Below, piece by piece: positions 1-10,122 of a DNA stretch of 28,875 nucleotides. Where the stretch lies: positions 1 to 28,875 of the forward strand of contig DASZZY010000196.1 in the NCBI GenBank assembly GCA_036260395.1, given 5' to 3'. Made by a program: the position numbers and the translations under genes. Numbering within the stretch: position 1 is the stretch's first letter; each line of letters starts with the position of its first letter. The notes under the pieces were generated by a model. The model did no database searches and had not been told where the DNA came from. It worked only from the letters and a program-made list of their open reading frames with translations. The DNA comes from DASZZY01 sp036260395. GTDB lineage: Bacteria; Actinomycetota; UBA4738; CALAEC01.

Positions 1-1351
<1,351 letters not shown>

Positions 1352-1361
<10 letters not shown>

Positions 1362-1900
1362 GTAGTCCTCGCTTCGTCGTAGTCGGGTCTGGTCATCGCA
1401 TACAGCGCGAAGTCACGGCGCTCGCCCCGAGCGTCCCGCATGAAGCCCCGCATGACGCCCTCGAGGACGAATCCCAGGGACTCCAGCAGGCCGCGCATCG
1501 GCGCGTTCGCCGTGTCGGTGGAGGCCTGGACGCGGGCCGCGCCCCGGTCCTCGAACAGGTGCCGGAGGAACAGGGTCAGCGCCTCGCGCCCGTAGCCGCG
1601 CCGCCGGTCGTGGCGACGGTAGAGCGCGATGCCGATCTCGAAGACGTCCTCCGGCAGGGCGTCGGCCGGCCGCCGGGCGTCGATCTCGCCCACGAGACGC
1701 CCGTCCGCCTCGATGGCCAGATCGAGCCGTCCGCCGACCAGCCGGCCCGAACCCCGGAGCCGCCGGCGCACCGCCTCGCGGGAGGCCTCCGGCTCCGGCA
1801 CGAAGCCGTCGACGCCCTCGCGCGACACCCTCCACACCTCCTCGAGGTCGCGCTCGGCCAGCGGCCGGACGCGCACCCGGGGACCGTCGAGCATGACCAT
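1352..1900 (-). CDS. GNAT-family N-acetyltransferase (RimJ/RimL-like)
   Basis: This is a predicted acetyl-CoA-dependent N-acetyltransferase of 182 aa. The acetyl-CoA binding motif A is visible as RRRGYGREAL (R-x-x-G-x-G), followed by the typical helix and then NAPMRGLLESLGF near the C-terminal third. This order is usual for RimJ/RimL-type enzymes that acetylate protein N-termini or small amines. The substrate cannot be told from the sequence. The start is taken at ATG 1900, whose A is the last base of the hspR stop codon (TGATG overlap). An in-frame GTG at 1912 and an ATG at 1894 are alternatives. The gene sits inside the heat-shock operon between hspR and clpB and overlaps both, so it should be co-transcribed and heat-inducible. 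A role in stress protein modification is inference only. Confidence 0.85.
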
Positions 1901-2301
1901 CACCGCTCCCACGGAAGGCGGAGGCTGCGGAGCGGGATGAGGTCCGCGCGCTGGCGCTGCCGCATGCGCTCCACCTGGTCGTTGAGGTGGCGGCGCGTCC
2001 GCCGCAGCTGGCGGTCCATCTCCTCGAGCCGCCTGTGGGCGCGCTCCAGCTGCGACTGGAGGTCCATGATCATCTTGACGCCGGCGAGGTTCACGCCCTG
2101 TTGCGTCAGCAGCTGGATCATGCGCAGTCGCTCGATGTCGCGCTCCGAGTAGCGCCTGGTGTTGCCCGCCGTGCGGGCCGGCCGGAGCAGCCCCTTTCGC
2201 TCGTAGATCCGCAGCGTCTGGGGATGCACCCCGGCCAGCTCGGCGGCCACGCTGATGATGTAGACCGCTCGGTCGTCGCTCCTGCCGTTCCGCCGTGCCA
2301 T
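1900..2301 (-). CDS. hspR: MerR-family heat shock repressor HspR
   Basis: HspR is the autoregulatory repressor of the dnaK operon in actinobacteria. It binds HAIR inverted repeats, with DnaK as co-repressor. The protein is about 133 aa. It has an N-terminal MerR winged helix-turn-helix (ISVAAELAGVHPQTLRIYER, then the wing GLLRPARTAGNTRRYSERD), followed by a helical stretch with LLTQQGVNLAGVKMIMDLQ and a basic coiled-coil C-terminal part rich in Arg and Gln. There is no cysteine sensor. ATG at 2301 is preferred because AGGTGA lies at normal spacing upstream; a GTG at 2310 would add three residues. It follows dnaJ by 16 bp and overlaps the acetyltransferase start by one base. A candidate operator lies upstream of dnaK at 6490-6510. 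Confidence 0.92.
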   Translation of the reverse strand: MARRNGRSDDRAVYIISVAAELAGVHPQTLRIYERKGLLRPARTAGNTRRYSERDIERLRMIQLLTQQGVNLAGVKMIMDLQSQLERAHRRLEEMDRQLRRTRRHLNDQVERMRQRQRADLIPLRSLRLPWER

Positions 2302-2317
2302 CCTCCTCACCTCGCGC

Positions 2318-3433
2318 TCACGAGGGCCCCAGCCCGCTCCGGGGGCTCTCCCGATGGACGTCCTGGAACTGCTTCAGCAGGTCCTTCTCCTGCCGCGACA
2401 GCCGCGAGGGGACCTCGACCTCCACGGTCACGAGGAGGTCCCCCCGGCCGCCGCCGCGCTTGGGGGCACCCTTCCCGCGCACCCGGAACGTCCGGCCGCT
2501 GGCGGTCCCGGGCGGCACCTTCAGCTTCACCGCTCCGTTGAGCGTGGGAACCTCGACGGTCGCCCCGAGGGCCGCCTCGGGGAAGGTGACCGGCAGCGTC
2601 AGCAAGAGGTTGGAGCCCCGCCGGCCGAAGAAGCGGTGCGGGGCCACACGCACGCTGACGTAGAGGTCGCCCGGACGCCCGCCCGGCGGCCCGGGCTCGC
2701 CTCGGCCGGCCAGCCGGATCCGGGCGCCGTCCTCCACGCCCGCCGGGATCTTCACCCGCAGGGTGCGCGTCTCGTCGACGCTGCCGCTCCCGGCACACGT
2801 GGGGCATGGGTCGTCCACCACCTGCCCACGGCCGCCGCACCGGCGGCAGGTCTGGGCCACCTGGAAGAACCCCTGATCCATGGCCACCTGCCCCGACCCG
2901 GCACACTCCGGACAGGTCCCGGCCTGCGATCCCGGCCGCGCCCCCGAGCCGCCGCAAGTCCGGCACGGTGCGGCCCCGGAGACCCTGAGCGGCACCGTCG
3001 TGCCCGCCATGGCGTCCTCGAAGCTCACCTGGACCTCGGCCGTGAGGTCGGCCCCCCGGGCGGCGCGCCGGGCGCCACGCGTCCCGGCGCCCTGGCCGAA
3101 CAGGTCGAAGAGGTTGCCGAGCCCCCCCAGGTCGAACCCCAGATCCTCGAACCGGACGTTGCCGCCACCCGGCCCGCCGAACCGGAACCCCGCGCCGGCC
3201 ATCTCCCGCACGTGGTCGTACTCCTTGCGCTTCTCGGCGTTGCCCAGGACGTCGTAGGCCGCGGAGACCTCCTTGAACCGTTCCTCGGCGCGCTGGTTCC
3301 CGGGGTTGGCGTCGGGGTGGTGCTCCTGGGCCAGCTTCCGGTAGGCCTTCTTGATGTCGGCCTGCGAGGCATTCTTGGGAACGCCGAGGACCGCGTAGTA
3401 GTCCTTCTCCAGCCACTCGCGGTTGATGCTCAT
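2318..3433 (-). CDS. dnaJ: Chaperone protein DnaJ (Hsp40)
   Basis: This is the DnaK co-chaperone, which delivers substrates and stimulates ATP hydrolysis. At 371 aa it is full length for type I DnaJ. The J domain is at residues 10-75 with the HPD motif (EHHPDANPG). A short Gly/Phe region with FGGPGGG and a GLGNLFDLFGQG stretch follows. The zinc domain has four CxxCxGxG repeats: CRTCGGSG, CPECAGSG, CRRCGGRG and CPTCAGSG. The C-terminal substrate domains include the typical TFPEAALGATVEVPTLNG. The start is ATG 3433 (MSINREWLEKDYY), 22 bp after grpE. The opening resembles the actinobacterial DnaJ1 that is encoded next to grpE. It is co-transcribed in the heat-shock operon. Confidence 0.97.
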   Translation of the reverse strand: MSINREWLEKDYYAVLGVPKNASQADIKKAYRKLAQEHHPDANPGNQRAEERFKEVSAAYDVLGNAEKRKEYDHVREMAGAGFRFGGPGGGNVRFEDLGFDLGGLGNLFDLFGQGAGTRGARRAARGADLTAEVQVSFEDAMAGTTVPLRVSGAAPCRTCGGSGARPGSQAGTCPECAGSGQVAMDQGFFQVAQTCRRCGGRGQVVDDPCPTCAGSGSVDETRTLRVKIPAGVEDGARIRLAGRGEPGPPGGRPGDLYVSVRVAPHRFFGRRGSNLLLTLPVTFPEAALGATVEVPTLNGAVKLKVPPGTASGRTFRVRGKGAPKRGGGRGDLLVTVEVEVPSRLSRQEKDLLKQFQDVHRESPRSGLGPS

Positions 3434-3455
3434 CCCTCGGCGCCCCCGACGCCCC

Positions 3456-4151
3456 TCATCTCCGGCCGACCTTCACGCCCGCCGGCCGGAGCACCCGTCC
3501 CTTCAGGAGGTAGCCCGTGCGGAGGACCTCCTCCACGTACGGCTCGCCCTCGCCGCCGGCGTCGGTCTGGAGGAGCGCCTCGTGGAGCTCGGGGTCGAAC
3601 GGCTTGCCCCGTGGATCGATCCGCTCGAGCCCTTCCGCCTTCAGGACGTCGACGAGCTTCGCGTAGACCATCTCCACGCCGCGGACGAACTTCTCGGAGG
3701 CCTTCTCATGTTCGGCGGCCACCAGGGCCAGCTCGAACTCATCGAGGGCCTCGAGCAGGCGCGAGACGAGCGCCTCGGAGGCGATCTCCACCGCCCGCGT
3801 CTGCTCGCGCAGGATGCGCTTGCGGTAGTTCTCGAACTCCGCCTTCAGGCGCTGGAGGTGCTCGAGGTACTCCGCGGCCTGCGCCCGCGCCTTCTCGAGC
3901 TCGTCGCTCCTGGGGTCGGTCGGCTTCCCTTCGTCGGGTGCTCGGGCTCGTCCCTCGCCCTGCGCGAGTCCCTCCTCCGGGAAGCCTCCCTCCGCCGCAT
4001 CCGACGAACCGGCGCCCGGCGCGGAGGCGGCCACGACCTCGTCCGTAGGGGCCGCGGGGTCGCCCTCGGGGGCGGCGTGGACCCGCCGCTTGTCGGTGAC
4101 CTTCACGCGGCGGCGGCCGCCCTGCTCCTCGTTGCGCTCGTGCTCGGTCAT
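3456..4151 (-). CDS. grpE: Nucleotide exchange factor GrpE
   Basis: GrpE releases ADP from DnaK and resets the chaperone cycle. The 231-aa protein has a long, charged, probably disordered N-terminus (about 80 residues rich in Glu, Gly and Ala). It is followed by the dimerising helix with LQRLKAEFENYRKRILREQ and the C-terminal beta domain ending LKGRVLRPAGVKVGRR. The family signature region (PFDPELHEALLQ, then GYLLKGRVLRPAGVKV) is intact. The ATG at 4151 shares an ATGA overlap with the hsp20 stop, which fixes the start. The frame stays open upstream, but that part is a shadow of hsp20. Confidence 0.95.
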   Translation of the reverse strand: MTEHERNEEQGGRRRVKVTDKRRVHAAPEGDPAAPTDEVVAASAPGAGSSDAAEGGFPEEGLAQGEGRARAPDEGKPTDPRSDELEKARAQAAEYLEHLQRLKAEFENYRKRILREQTRAVEIASEALVSRLLEALDEFELALVAAEHEKASEKFVRGVEMVYAKLVDVLKAEGLERIDPRGKPFDPELHEALLQTDAGGEGEPYVEEVLRTGYLLKGRVLRPAGVKVGRR

Positions 4152-4593
4152 CCTCTCGCCTTGATCTGGACCTTCTTGGGCTTGGCCTCCTCGACCTTCG
4201 GCACCTCGATCACGAGGACCCCGGCGTCGAACGAGGCCTCGATGCGCTCGAGGTTCGCGTTGGAGGGCAGCGACAGCGTCCGCCCGAACGTGCCGAACCG
4301 GCGCTCGACCCGGTGGAAGTCGTCCTCCCCCACGCCCTCGTAGAACCTCCGCTCGCCGGTGATCTGGAGCGTGGAGTCCTCGACGGAGATGTCGACCTGA
4401 TCGGCCGACACGCCGGGCAGCTCGACGTTGATGACGAACCGGTCGCCGGTCTCGTAGACGTCCAGCGGCGGCGTCCACGTGGCGCCGCGGACGGTCTCGC
4501 CGCCCTCGCCGCCGTAGGTCCGGCCGAACAGCCGGTTGAGCTCGCTCTGGATCGACATCAGGTCACGGAACGGATCCCACCGAGAGACCGCCA

Positions 4594-4594
<1 letters not shown>
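4148..4594 (-). CDS. Small heat shock protein, Hsp20/alpha-crystallin family
   Basis: This is an ATP-independent holdase that binds unfolding proteins. At 148 aa it has normal family length. The N-terminal arm starts MAVSRWDPFRDLMSIQSELN. The alpha-crystallin domain (about residues 40-135) shows PPLDVYETGDRFVINVELPG, the VDISVEDSTLQITGERR strand pair, and the diagnostic GVLVIEVPK (the A-x-x-x-G-V-L segment). The C-terminal tail carries KPKKVQIKA, which contains an I/V-x-I-type anchor (VQI). Its ATG overlaps the dnaK stop (TGATG), and GGAGGTGG upstream serves as ribosome binding site within the end of dnaK. Lying between dnaK and grpE is not the classical order. It should give fixed co-expression with the DnaK machine under HspR. 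Confidence 0.95.
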
Positions 4595-6438
<1,844 letters not shown>

Positions 6439-6480
6439 CAATTCCTCCCTTTGCTTGGCAAGTCCTCTATACGCGAACCG

Positions 6481-6509
6481 ATGATAAAGGTTGAGTGTCT
6501 CGGTGTCAA
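6481..6509 (-). promoter_or_regulatory. dnaK operon promoter (sigma70-type)
   Basis: Read on the minus strand, TTGACA (6509-6504) is followed by a 17-bp spacer and TATCAT (6486-6481). This is close to the consensus for housekeeping sigma factors and the best -35/-10 pair found in the window. The predicted transcript start is near 6474, giving a leader of about 35 nt before the dnaK ATG. A HAIR-like inverted repeat covers the -35 box and most of the spacer. Confidence 0.75.
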
Positions 6510-6510
6510 T
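6490..6510. promoter_or_regulatory. Candidate HspR operator (HAIR-like inverted repeat)
   Basis: The plus strand reads GTTGAGT, seven bases, then TGTCAAT. The published HAIR consensus is CTTGAGT-N7-ACTCAAG. The first half matches in 6 of 7 positions. The second half is degenerate (TCAA core kept, 4 of 7). The spacing is exactly 7. Position over the -35 box of the dnaK promoter, together with hspR in the same operon, supports an autoregulatory site. Confidence 0.6.
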
Positions 6511-6589
6511 CTCTCGCGCCGTTGGCGCCTGCGCCTGGCCGCCCGCCCGCCGCCGTCGGTTCCCCTTCGCGCGCCGGACGCCGGTGCCG

Positions 6590-6595
6590 TAGACT
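6590..6595 (+). promoter_or_regulatory. -10 box TAGACT, possible leaderless start of the Fe-S oxidoreductase gene
   Basis: TAGACT lies 9 nt before the ATG at 6605, and no Shine-Dalgarno sequence is visible. Transcription would start at or within a few bases of the start codon. No clear -35 box is seen. Confidence 0.45.
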
Positions 6596-6604
6596 CTGGC
6601 CTCG

Positions 6605-8635
6605 ATGCTCGGCCCGATCGTGTTCCTGCTCCTGGTGGCGATCACCGGCGGCCTGTTCATGCAGCGGGCCTACCTGTTGTTCAAGCTCGTCCGGCTGGGG
6701 CGCCCCATCAACCGCGTCGACGACCTCCCGGGCCGCGCGACGCTCGAGGCCGCGCACGTCCTGGGCCAGAAGAAGCTCCTCCAGCGGCTGGGGCCCGGGA
6801 TCATGCACGCGTTCATCTTCTGGGGGTTCCTGGTCCTGCTGACCACGATCGTGGAGGTGTTCGGCGAGGTCTTCATCGACACGTTCGCGATCCCCTACAT
6901 CGGCCGGGCGGGATGGTTCGGGCTCCTCCAGGACGTCTTCTCGGCGCTGGTGCTGATCGGGGTCGCCATGGCGATCTACTTCCGGAAGGTCCAGCGCCAC
7001 CCGCGGTTCAAGGGCAGCCACCTGGAGGAGGCCGACTTCATCCTCCTGATGATCTTCGGGATCATCTTCACGCTGGTCTTCCTGAACGGCGTCAAGATCG
7101 CCGAGGGCGTGGCCGAGTCGCCGCCGGCGTGGACGCCGCTGTCGGCGGCGGTGGCGCCCCTGTTCGAGGGGATGAGCGCCGGCGCCCAGGGCCTGTTCCA
7201 CCAGCTGTTCCTGTGGGCCCACATCGTGCTGATCCTCGGTTTCCTCGTGTACATCCCGTACTCGAAGCACCTGCACATCGTCACCAGCTCGCTGAACGTG
7301 TTCTTCACGAAGACCAAGCCCCAGGGGAAGCTCGAGCCGCTCCGCATCGACCTGGAGAGCGCCGAGGACATGTCGTTCGGGGCGGCCACGATGGAGGACC
7401 TGACCCAGAAGCAGATCCTCGACACCTACACCTGCACCGAGTGCGGGCGGTGCCAGAACATGTGCCCGGCCTGGAACACCGGGAAGCCGCTGTCGCCGAA
7501 GCTGCTGATCATGAACTTGCGGGACCACATCTTCGAGCAGGGACCGCAGATCCTGGACGCCAAGGCCGCGGGGCAGGAGTACGAGAAGGTGGCCCTCAAT
7601 CCCGACGTTGTCGAGGACGAGGTCGTCTGGGACTGCACCACCTGCGGGGCGTGCGTGTACGAGTGCCCCGTCGACATCGAGCACATCGACCACATCGTCG
7701 ACATGCGGCGAAACCTGGTGATGGCCGAGTCCCGGTTCCCCCAGGAAGCGGGACTCATGCTCCGCAACATGGAGAGCACGAAGAACCCCTGGGGCGTGCC
7801 GCAGAGCCAGCGCGCCGACTGGGCGCAGGGGCTCGGGGTGCGGATCCTCGAGGACGGCCAGGCGCCCGAGTACCTGTACTGGGTGGGATGCGCGTCATCG
7901 TTCGACGACCGGGCCAAGGCCATCGCGCAGGCCACCGCCCGCGTCCTCCAGAAGGCGGGGGTGCCGTTCGCCATCCTCGGGCCGCGGGAACTGTGCAACG
8001 GCGACCCGGCCCGCCGGTTCGGGCACGAGTACCTGTTCCAGGAGCTGGCCGAGCAGAACGTCCAGACGCTGAACGGGGTCCGGGCCCGGAAGATCGTCGT
8101 GAACTGCCCGCACTGCTTCAACATCTTCCGCAACGAGTACCCCGACTACGGCGGCAACTACGAGGTCGTCCACCACAGCCAGTTGTTCGGCCAGCTGATC
8201 CGGGAGGGGCGGCTCCGGCCGACCCAGGAGGTGCGCTCGCTGATCACCTACCACGATCCCTGCTACCTGGGCCGGCACAACGGCGTCTACGACGAGCCGC
8301 GGAACGTGCTCGATGCCGTCCCGGGCGCGCGGCAGGTCGAGATGCCGCGGCACCACCAGCGAGGGTTCTGCTGCGGGGCCGGCGGCTCGCGGATGTGGAT
8401 GGAGGAGCACCTCGGCAAGCGCGTCAACATGGAACGGACGGACGAGGCGGCCGCCACGGGCGCCGACGAGATCGGCGTGGCGTGCCCGTTCTGCATGGTG
8501 ATGCTCGACGACGGCGCGAAGCAGAAGGGCGGCGACCTCAAGGTCCGCGACATCGCCCAGGTGGTCGGCGAGTCCCTGGGCGCCGAGGGCGCCGGCCCGG
8601 CGCGGGCGGCGGAGGCGGCGACCTCCCGGGAGTAG
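6605..8635 (+). CDS. Membrane-bound (Fe-S) oxidoreductase with CCG domains, EtfD-like
   Basis: This 676-aa protein joins an N-terminal membrane part with several hydrophobic segments and His residues (about residues 1-225, resembling the NarI-type quinone-linked cytochrome b domain) to a cytoplasmic ferredoxin-like part. Two 4Fe-4S motifs are visible, at C277/C280/C283 with C287 and at C344/C347/C350 with C354. Two CCG-type domains follow, the second with FCCGAGGSRMW. The layout matches the HdrD/GlpC-like protein of mycobacteria (EtfD, Rv0338c), which passes electrons from electron transfer flavoprotein to menaquinone during fatty-acid oxidation. No etfAB genes are in the window, so the donor is inferred. 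It starts at ATG 6605 and is divergent from dnaK. dcd begins 5 bp after its stop, so the two are probably co-transcribed. Confidence 0.85.
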   Translation: MLGPIVFLLLVAITGGLFMQRAYLLFKLVRLGRPINRVDDLPGRATLEAAHVLGQKKLLQRLGPGIMHAFIFWGFLVLLTTIVEVFGEVFIDTFAIPYIGRAGWFGLLQDVFSALVLIGVAMAIYFRKVQRHPRFKGSHLEEADFILLMIFGIIFTLVFLNGVKIAEGVAESPPAWTPLSAAVAPLFEGMSAGAQGLFHQLFLWAHIVLILGFLVYIPYSKHLHIVTSSLNVFFTKTKPQGKLEPLRIDLESAEDMSFGAATMEDLTQKQILDTYTCTECGRCQNMCPAWNTGKPLSPKLLIMNLRDHIFEQGPQILDAKAAGQEYEKVALNPDVVEDEVVWDCTTCGACVYECPVDIEHIDHIVDMRRNLVMAESRFPQEAGLMLRNMESTKNPWGVPQSQRADWAQGLGVRILEDGQAPEYLYWVGCASSFDDRAKAIAQATARVLQKAGVPFAILGPRELCNGDPARRFGHEYLFQELAEQNVQTLNGVRARKIVVNCPHCFNIFRNEYPDYGGNYEVVHHSQLFGQLIREGRLRPTQEVRSLITYHDPCYLGRHNGVYDEPRNVLDAVPGARQVEMPRHHQRGFCCGAGGSRMWMEEHLGKRVNMERTDEAAATGADEIGVACPFCMVMLDDGAKQKGGDLKVRDIAQVVGESLGAEGAGPARAAEAATSRE

Positions 8636-8640
8636 ACCGC

Positions 8641-9264
8641 TTGATCCTGTCCGATCGGGACATCCGCAAGCAGATCGAGTCCGGCAGGGTGGTGATCGAG
8701 CCGTTCGAGCCCGAGATGATCCAGCCGTCCAGCGTCGACCTTCACGTCGACAACCGTTTCCGGATCTTCGCGAACAGCCGGTACCCGTACATCGATGTCC
8801 GGCGGCGGATGGACGACCTCACGGACCTGGTGGAGGTCGCCAGCGATGAGCCCTTCATCCTCCACCCGGGGGAGTTCGTCCTCGGCAGCACGCTGGAGAA
8901 GGTGTCGCTTCCCGATGACATCGTGGGGCGCATCGAGGGCAAGAGCTCGCTGGGGCGGCTGGGGCTCCTGATCCATTCGACCGCGGGCTTCGTGGACGCC
9001 GGCTGGGAGGGGTACCTCACGCTCGAGCTGTCCAATGTCGCCAACCTCCCCATCACGATCTACCCGGGGATGAAGATCGGGCAGCTGTGCCTGTTCCAGA
9101 TGTCCTCGCCGGCGGATCTGCCGTACGGCGACCGGGGGAAGTACCAGGGCCAGCGGGGGCCGACCCCGTCGCGGTACTACGTGGACTTCGAGCGCGGGAC
9201 CGCGCGCATGCCGCCCGAGCGGCGGCCCTCCGACGGATTGTCGGGCTCAGACCCCGACCAGTAG
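8641..9264 (+). CDS. dcd: dCTP deaminase, dUMP-forming (bifunctional) type
   Basis: It converts dCTP to dUMP in one enzyme (deamination plus diphosphate removal), feeding thymidylate synthesis and removing dUTP. At 207 aa it is slightly longer than the usual ~190. The start ILSDRDIRKQIESG, the active-site segment EGKSSLGRLGLLIHSTAGFV and the trimer-core segment LELSNVANLPITIYPGMKIG are clear. STAGF rather than the E. coli VTAHR version indicates the mycobacterial/Methanocaldococcus bifunctional group. Where many relatives have IDPGF this one has VDAGW. The start is TTG at 8641, the only sensible start before ILSDRDI, with no strong ribosome binding site. The final TAG is also the first half of the tRNA-Gly -10 box. 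Confidence 0.92.
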   Translation: MILSDRDIRKQIESGRVVIEPFEPEMIQPSSVDLHVDNRFRIFANSRYPYIDVRRRMDDLTDLVEVASDEPFILHPGEFVLGSTLEKVSLPDDIVGRIEGKSSLGRLGLLIHSTAGFVDAGWEGYLTLELSNVANLPITIYPGMKIGQLCLFQMSSPADLPYGDRGKYQGQRGPTPSRYYVDFERGTARMPPERRPSDGLSGSDPDQ

Positions 9265-9267
9265 AAT
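9238..9267 (+). promoter_or_regulatory. tRNA-Gly promoter embedded in the 3' end of dcd
   Basis: TTGTCG (9238-9243), an 18-bp spacer and TAGAAT (9262-9267) form a plausible promoter. The first three bases of the -10 box are the dcd stop codon. The predicted start is a few bases before the mature tRNA 5' end at 9279. Confidence 0.55.
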
Positions 9268-9278
9268 CGTGGCTCCAG

Positions 9279-9352
9279 GCGGATGTAGTTCAATGGCAGA
9301 ACGCGAGCTTCCCAAGCTCGAGATGGGGGTTCGATTCCCCTCATCCGCTCCA
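9279..9352 (+). tRNA. tRNA-Gly (anticodon CCC), CCA encoded
   Basis: The 7-bp acceptor stem (GCGGATG with CATCCGC) pairs perfectly. The D arm is TAGTTCAATGGCAGAAC. The anticodon arm is CGAGC-TTCCCAA-GCTCG, giving anticodon CCC. The variable region is 4 nt. The T arm has the loop TTCGATT between GGGGG and CCCCT. The discriminator is T and the CCA end (9350-9352) is encoded. It should read GGG codons. The Gly-rich gene on the opposite strand ends 16 bp downstream. Confidence 0.95.
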
Positions 9353-9368
9353 ATCAGCTGAACCGCCC

Positions 9369-10082
9369 TCAGCGGCCGCCGCCCTTGCCCTTCTTCCCGT
9401 TCCCCGGCCCCTTGCCAGATCCGCCGCCGTTGGAGCCGCCGCCCTTGGAGCCGCCGCCCTTGGAGCCGCCGCCCTGGGACGGACCGACGCCCTTCGGCGC
9501 GCCGCCGCCGCCGCCCGGGCCCGCGGCCACGTTCGCCCGTCCACCGCCGCTGCCGCCGCCCTTCGTGCCGCCGCCCTTGCCGCCGCCGCCCTTGCCGCCA
9601 TCGCCCTTGCCGCCATCGCCCTTGTGCGACTCGCCGCCGTTCCCACCGCTCTCCCCCCGCGACCTGGCCGGCGCCCGGTCGGCATCCGAGCCGCCCCGGC
9701 CGCCTCCCCTGCCGTCGCCGTCACGGCCGCCACGTCCCCGATCGCGGCCCGTCCGGTCGCCGCGATCGCGGCCGCCGTCGGCGAGCTCGCTCCTACCGCT
9801 CGGCCCGTCCCCGGCCGCCTCGGCGGCCCCCACGAACGCCAGGGGGCCGGAGCCCAGTCCGGCGATGATCGCGAAGCGCCCGTCGGAGCCATCCGGCCCG
9901 AACGTCACATCGCCCGGGAACGGGAGCGTGATCGGTGGCGCCTGCGTCCCGGGATCGAGCTGGAACGGCCGCTCCGGGACCGGCGAGGTGAGCACGCCGC
10001 CGATGAGCACCATCAGCGCGAGCAGCGCCGCTAGGAAAGACACGGATTGGAGGGTCGCCAGGACCCTCGGCGTGCGCTCCAC
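9369..10082 (-). CDS. Hypothetical membrane-anchored Gly/Lys/Arg-rich protein
   Basis: The family is not recognised. The 237-aa protein has one hydrophobic segment at about residues 13-31 (signal anchor or uncleaved signal). A short ordered-looking region with PFQLDPGTQAPPITLPFPGD and GPDGSDGRFAIIAGLGSG follows. The last ~140 residues are low complexity: first Asp/Arg/Gly, then Lys/Gly/Ser blocks such as repeated GGGSK. The C-terminal part is encoded by 15-bp tandem repeats. The start is GTG 10082 with GGGAGG 7-8 nt upstream. It lies 40 bp after nth on the same strand and may be the last gene of that transcript. A positively charged, disordered, envelope-located tail is the only safe description. 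Confidence 0.6.
   Translation of the reverse strand: MERTPRVLATLQSVSFLAALLALMVLIGGVLTSPVPERPFQLDPGTQAPPITLPFPGDVTFGPDGSDGRFAIIAGLGSGPLAFVGAAEAAGDGPSGRSELADGGRDRGDRTGRDRGRGGRDGDGRGGGRGGSDADRAPARSRGESGGNGGESHKGDGGKGDGGKGGGGKGGGTKGGGSGGGRANVAAGPGGGGGAPKGVGPSQGGGSKGGGSKGGGSNGGGSGKGPGNGKKGKGGGR
9430..9474. repeat. Three perfect 15-bp tandem repeats coding for GGGSK-type units
   Basis: The unit TTGGAGCCGCCGCCC occurs three times in a row. Read on the minus strand it gives the Gly-Gly-Gly-Ser-Lys/Asn units near the C-terminus of the Gly-rich protein. A second, related 15-bp periodicity (CCGCCATCGCCCTTG) lies at about 9593-9625 in the same gene. Confidence 0.85.
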
Positions 10083-10122
10083 GAAGACGCCTCCCCCGTC
10101 TCGGTGCGGGCTCGATACAGCT

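Noticed and set aside
2354..4048. Long plus-strand open frame antisense to dnaJ and grpE
   Set aside because: It has no recognisable domain, its product is Arg/Pro/Gly-biased, and it is fully explained by antisense codon bias.
9430..9650. CRISPR-like repeats
   Set aside because: The 15-bp units are contiguous, without unique spacers, and lie in frame inside a coding region. They are coding tandem repeats.
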